DNA of 6,284 nt, from assembly GCA_002369175.1 (NCBI GenBank), contig DFES01000216.1, positions 1-6,284 of the forward strand, written 5' to 3'. Each line of letters begins with the position of its first letter. Positions within the stretch are counted from its first letter, which is position 1. Made by a program: the position numbers and the translations under genes. Positions 5,508 to 6,284 of this stretch are shown here, piece after piece. A model generated the notes under the pieces. The model made no database searches and was not told the origin of the DNA. It was given only the letters and a program-made list of their open reading frames with translations. This DNA comes from Selenomonadaceae bacterium UBA3796. Lineage in GTDB: Bacteria; Bacillota; Negativicutes; Selenomonadales; Selenomonadaceae.

Positions 5508-5790
5508 GTAGCGTATATCGCAGGGAACCGGAAGAAACGATCCCCAAAGGTATATCTTGGTGGTTTCTCATGGAACGGAAAAATCGGAAGGATACGTTTG
5601 CTGATTCAGAGATACGCGACCTCAGCCCCAATATATTTATTCGAGAACGCATGCATTTTTCCTGCTTCCATCTTCGCATTTTCTATCTTTTTTCCATTTG
5701 TGGAGGATGGAACGCACGATTTTCTTTACCCCGGGCACTGCATGTGGTATCCTATGAAGAAGATACACTGCAGGAAAGAGGGAGACGACA
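5508..5790. other. Divergent control region between cheB and the SufB-like gene
   Basis: This stretch is more AT-rich than the genes, especially at 5630-5700, and I see no gene in it. The right half holds the promoter and ribosome binding site of the SufB-like gene. TTCCAT occurs at 5666-5671 and 5692-5697, and the second copy forms a 6-bp hairpin with ATGGAA at 5707-5712 just upstream of the predicted -35. ATGGAACG appears at both 5570 and 5707. On the minus strand I find no convincing sigma-A or flagellar sigma-28 promoter for cheB, only AT-rich sequence around 5630-5640 that might include a -10. Confidence 0.4.
5725..5753 (+). promoter_or_regulatory. Predicted extended -10 promoter of the SufB-like gene
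   Basis: TTTACC (5725-5730, 4 of 6 consensus bases) and TATCCT (5748-5753, 4 of 6) are 17 bases apart. TGG at 5745-5747 gives an extended -10. Transcription would begin near 5760, about 30 nt before the start codon. The architecture matches the promoter predicted before secG. Confidence 0.5.
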
Positions 5791-6284
5791 ATGGTTGAAA
5801 TGGATGCAATACAGAAGAGGCTGCTGGCTGAGGTGGCCGGCCTTCATGATGTGCCTGAGGGCGCATATAATTTTCGTGCCAATGGAGAGATGGCAGGACG
5901 CCATACGACGGCCAATATTGATATCCGGACGAAGAGCGATTTGCCCGGCATTGATATCACCATCCAGCCGGGAACCAAGAAGGAAAGTGTGCATATTCCG
6001 GTGGTCATGAGCGCCAGCGGTCTCAAGGAAACCGTTTACAATGATTTCTATGTGGGAGATGACTGCGACATCGTCATTGTGGCGGGATGCGGCATTGATA
6101 ACTGCGGCACGCAGGATTCGGAGCATGATGGGGTGCATCGCTTCTTCATCGGCAAGAATTCCAAGGTCAAGTACGTGGAGAAACACTACGGTTCCGGTGA
6201 CGGCCAGGGAAAGCGCATCCTGAATCCTGTGACGGAGGTCACGATGGAGGATGGAAGCGTCATGGAGATGGAGATGGTGCAGAT
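5791..6284 (+). CDS. SufB/SufD-family Fe-S assembly protein (SmsB-like), 3' truncated by window
   Basis: SufB/SufD-family proteins form beta-helical scaffolds that, with the ABC-type ATPase SufC, build Fe-S clusters in the cytoplasm. The 164 codons visible have no stop and run off the edge. The visible part includes the family core: V-A-G-C100-G-I-D-N-C105-G-T-Q-D-S-E-H112-D-G-V-H116-R-F-F-I-G, then K-V-K-Y-V-E-K-H-Y-G and K-R-I-L-N-P-V-T-E-V. The cysteines and histidines in this block are candidate cluster or metal ligands. The short N-terminal region before this core resembles the compact, roughly 300-400-residue SufB/D proteins of methanogens and anaerobic Firmicutes (the minimal SmsCB/SufBC-type system) rather than the longer SufB of proteobacteria. 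The ATG at 5791 has GAGGGAG at 5778-5784, 6 nt upstream. The SufC-type ATPase partner is not upstream, so it may follow beyond the right edge. The family call is firm; the SmsB assignment is inference. Confidence 0.88.
   Translation, partial: MVEMDAIQKRLLAEVAGLHDVPEGAYNFRANGEMAGRHTTANIDIRTKSDLPGIDITIQPGTKKESVHIPVVMSASGLKETVYNDFYVGDDCDIVIVAGCGIDNCGTQDSEHDGVHRFFIGKNSKVKYVEKHYGSGDGQGKRILNPVTEVTMEDGSVMEMEMVQ

Noticed and set aside
5494..5679. 62-codon in-frame N-terminal extension of cheB from ATG 5679
   Set aside because: No Shine-Dalgarno precedes ATG 5679 or ATG 5571, the region is AT-rich and non-conserved in appearance, and GTG 5493 gives the normal receiver N-terminus with a good ribosome binding site.
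5324..6010. 228-codon plus-strand frame spanning the cheB start and the SufB-like gene
   Set aside because: It runs antisense to the cheB receiver and out of frame with the SufB-like gene, both of which carry family motifs.

Overview
The window looks like a moderately GC-rich chromosome segment from a Firmicutes-type anaerobe, most likely a flagellated member of the Negativicutes close to Selenomonas. That placement is inference. It rests on the gene order secG - carboxylesterase - rnr - smpB (known from Bacillus and relatives), purine-rich Shine-Dalgarno sites, frequent TTG and GTG starts, and a chemotaxis gene. No rRNA or other taxonomic marker is present.

Layout. Positions 1-125 hold no gene I can name; the stretch is rich in short hairpins and carries the end of a 30-codon open frame. 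An extended -10 promoter (144-172) precedes secG (214-441). A Rho-independent terminator or attenuator (448-484) follows secG. Then come a tightly packed carboxylesterase gene (520-1272), rnr for RNase R (1269-3752, 4-nt overlap) and smpB (3768-4241, 15-nt gap). A 63-bp nearly perfect inverted repeat (4278-4340) ends this unit. It is symmetric enough to terminate transcription from both sides. A convergent cheB (minus strand, 5493-4330) runs into it. A roughly 300-bp divergent control region follows, then a SufB/SufD-family gene (from 5791) that leaves the right edge.

How the genes fit together. secG encodes a small subunit of the Sec translocon. rnr and smpB belong to RNA and translation quality control: SmpB carries tmRNA to stalled ribosomes, and RNase R degrades the released defective mRNA. 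The tmRNA gene itself is not in the window. The carboxylesterase is a conserved passenger of this operon with no proven link to it. The SufB/SufD-like protein belongs to Fe-S cluster assembly.

The most unusual item is CheB. Its methylesterase domain keeps the full Ser-His-Asp triad, but its receiver domain has lost the phosphoacceptor Asp (now Asn57), one of the two metal-binding acidic residues (Asp-Asn instead of Asp-Asp), the switch Ser/Thr and the conserved Lys (now Arg106). A 65-70-residue Ala/Ser/Pro-rich linker joins the halves. It reads as a methylesterase controlled by something other than CheA phosphorylation. No wholly new multi-gene system is visible here.
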